20,377 nt of DNA from Bacillota bacterium. GTDB lineage: Bacteria > Bacillota > Clostridia > Tissierellales > Peptoniphilaceae. The stretch covers positions 1 to 20,377 of the forward strand of contig JAEXBU010000072.1 of the NCBI GenBank assembly GCA_023393815.1, written 5' to 3'. How positions within the stretch are numbered: position 1 is the first letter of the stretch; each line of letters opens with the position of its first letter. Below the pieces are notes generated by a model. It saw only the letters and a program-made list of their open reading frames with translations, was not told where the DNA came from and searched no databases. A program made the position numbers and the translations under genes. Below are positions 19,752-20,377 of the stretch, one piece after another.

Positions 19752-20377
19752 ATGAAACTACCTCCAGCCATCCAAACCGTTATGCGCCGCTTTCGCCGGG
19801 CGGGGGTCGAAACCTACGTGGTGGGCGGTGCCGTCAGAGACAGCCTCATGGGCATTGAGCCCCACGACTACGACTTAACCACGTCGGCTACCCCGGCGGA
19901 AATCCTCGCCATATTACAGGGAGAGAAGACCTTTCGGGAGGGGGAAAAGTACGGCACCGTCGGCCTCGTCACCGCCGCAGGGACGGTGGAGATCACCACA
20001 TTTCGAATCGACGGCGTCTACTCGGACAATCGCAAGCCCGATTCCGTCACCTTCACCTCGAATTTAAAGGACGACCTCGCCCGCCGGGACTTTACCGTAA
20101 ATGCCATGGCCTACAGCGAAGAGACGGGCCTGGTGGATCCCTTCGGCGGTCGAGATGATCTGCGCAAAGGGCGGTTGAGAACCGTAGGCGATCCTGCGCG
20201 CCGCTTTTCGGAAGACGCCCTTCGAATTTTGCGCGCCTTTCGCTTTATGGGTCAGTTGCACATGACCTTGGACGAAGAATTGCTTCGAGCCGTAAAACAA
20301 GCGTCTTACCGCGTGAAGTCCCTCTCCGCCGAGCGCGTGGCCGGGGAGATGGAAAAAATCCTTCTGCAGGATACCCC
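19752..20377 (+). CDS. cca: tRNA CCA-adding enzyme / poly(A) polymerase family, 3'-truncated by the window edge
   Basis: The frame is open from ATG 19752 to the window end (208 residues visible). It belongs to the class II nucleotidyltransferases that add or repair the 3' CCA of tRNAs. Motifs are VGGAVRDSLMG (about 23-33), DYDL with the metal-binding Asp pair (39-42), RRDFTVNAMA (108-117) and the DPARRFSEDALRILRAFRF template-recognition segment (from about 153). The start is the ATG 6 nt after the TATAAT, as no ribosome site is present. An in-frame ATG at 19782 would remove ten residues and has no ribosome site either. All three tRNA genes in the window already encode CCA, so here the enzyme is likely a repair activity, as in E. 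coli. Confidence 0.9.
   Translation, partial: MKLPPAIQTVMRRFRRAGVETYVVGGAVRDSLMGIEPHDYDLTTSATPAEILAILQGEKTFREGEKYGTVGLVTAAGTVEITTFRIDGVYSDNRKPDSVTFTSNLKDDLARRDFTVNAMAYSEETGLVDPFGGRDDLRKGRLRTVGDPARRFSEDALRILRAFRFMGQLHMTLDEELLRAVKQASYRVKSLSAERVAGEMEKILLQDT

Noticed and set aside
1..20377. Search for mobile elements, defence genes, CRISPR arrays or a prophage
   Set aside because: Every gene large enough to judge belongs to housekeeping, transport or envelope families. I saw no transposase, integrase, long direct repeats or spacer arrays, and codon use looks even throughout.

Overview
The window looks like chromosomal core DNA from a low-to-mid GC Gram-positive anaerobe (Bacillota). The evidence is strong AGGAGG ribosome sites, frequent GTG and TTG starts, sigma-A-like promoters with 17-bp spacers, and a gene order sua5-ywlE-rpiB-upp that matches the Bacillus subtilis ywl region. 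A Clostridia/Tissierellia-type organism is my best guess, from the LarE/LarC pair, Pta and the viroplasmin-RNase H protein. The species cannot be named from the sequence. I see no phage genes, transposases, CRISPR arrays or integration sites.

Layout. (a) 1-632: 3' part of an alpha/beta hydrolase gene. (b) 676-6674: seven tightly coupled + strand genes: Sua5, a YwlE-type arginine phosphatase, RpiB, uracil phosphoribosyltransferase, a TagO/WecA-type GlcNAc-1-phosphate transferase, UDP-GlcNAc 2-epimerase, and a D-Ala-D-Ala carboxypeptidase. Together they cover tRNA modification, nucleotide salvage and cell-wall polymer initiation. (c) 6671-7188: tRNA-Arg(CCG), then tRNA-Pro(TGG) and tRNA-Pro(CGG), with promoters and terminators. 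(d) 7216-8336: phosphate acetyltransferase as a single-gene unit. (e) 8358-10920: larE, larC and a two-domain RNase H, overlapping end to end. A dCMP deaminase gene (minus strand) converges on them and overlaps the RNase H gene by 23 bp.

(f) 11393-13588: an MscL channel with a C-terminal zinc ribbon, a patatin-like phospholipase and a Nudix hydrolase, translationally coupled. (g) 13620-15436: a secreted DUF348-DUF348-G5-3D protein and an HD-domain protein. Each has the same palindrome, TTACA-N3-TGTAA, in its promoter region. (h) 15465-17754: a divergent pair, an AEC-family permease (minus) and an MFS transporter (plus). (i) 17803-18858: a hotdog thioesterase and a nicotinamidase. (j) 18981-19655 (minus): a lipoprotein with a low-complexity tail. 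(k) 19752 to the window end: the tRNA CCA-adding enzyme, cut by the window edge and predicted to be read from a leaderless transcript.

No single stretch looks like a wholly new multi-gene system. The points most worth following are the MscL-zinc ribbon/patatin/Nudix unit, the three-cysteine LarE beside an unsplit LarC without LarA or LarB, the shared palindrome around the cell-wall 3D gene, and the leaderless or very short-leader genes.
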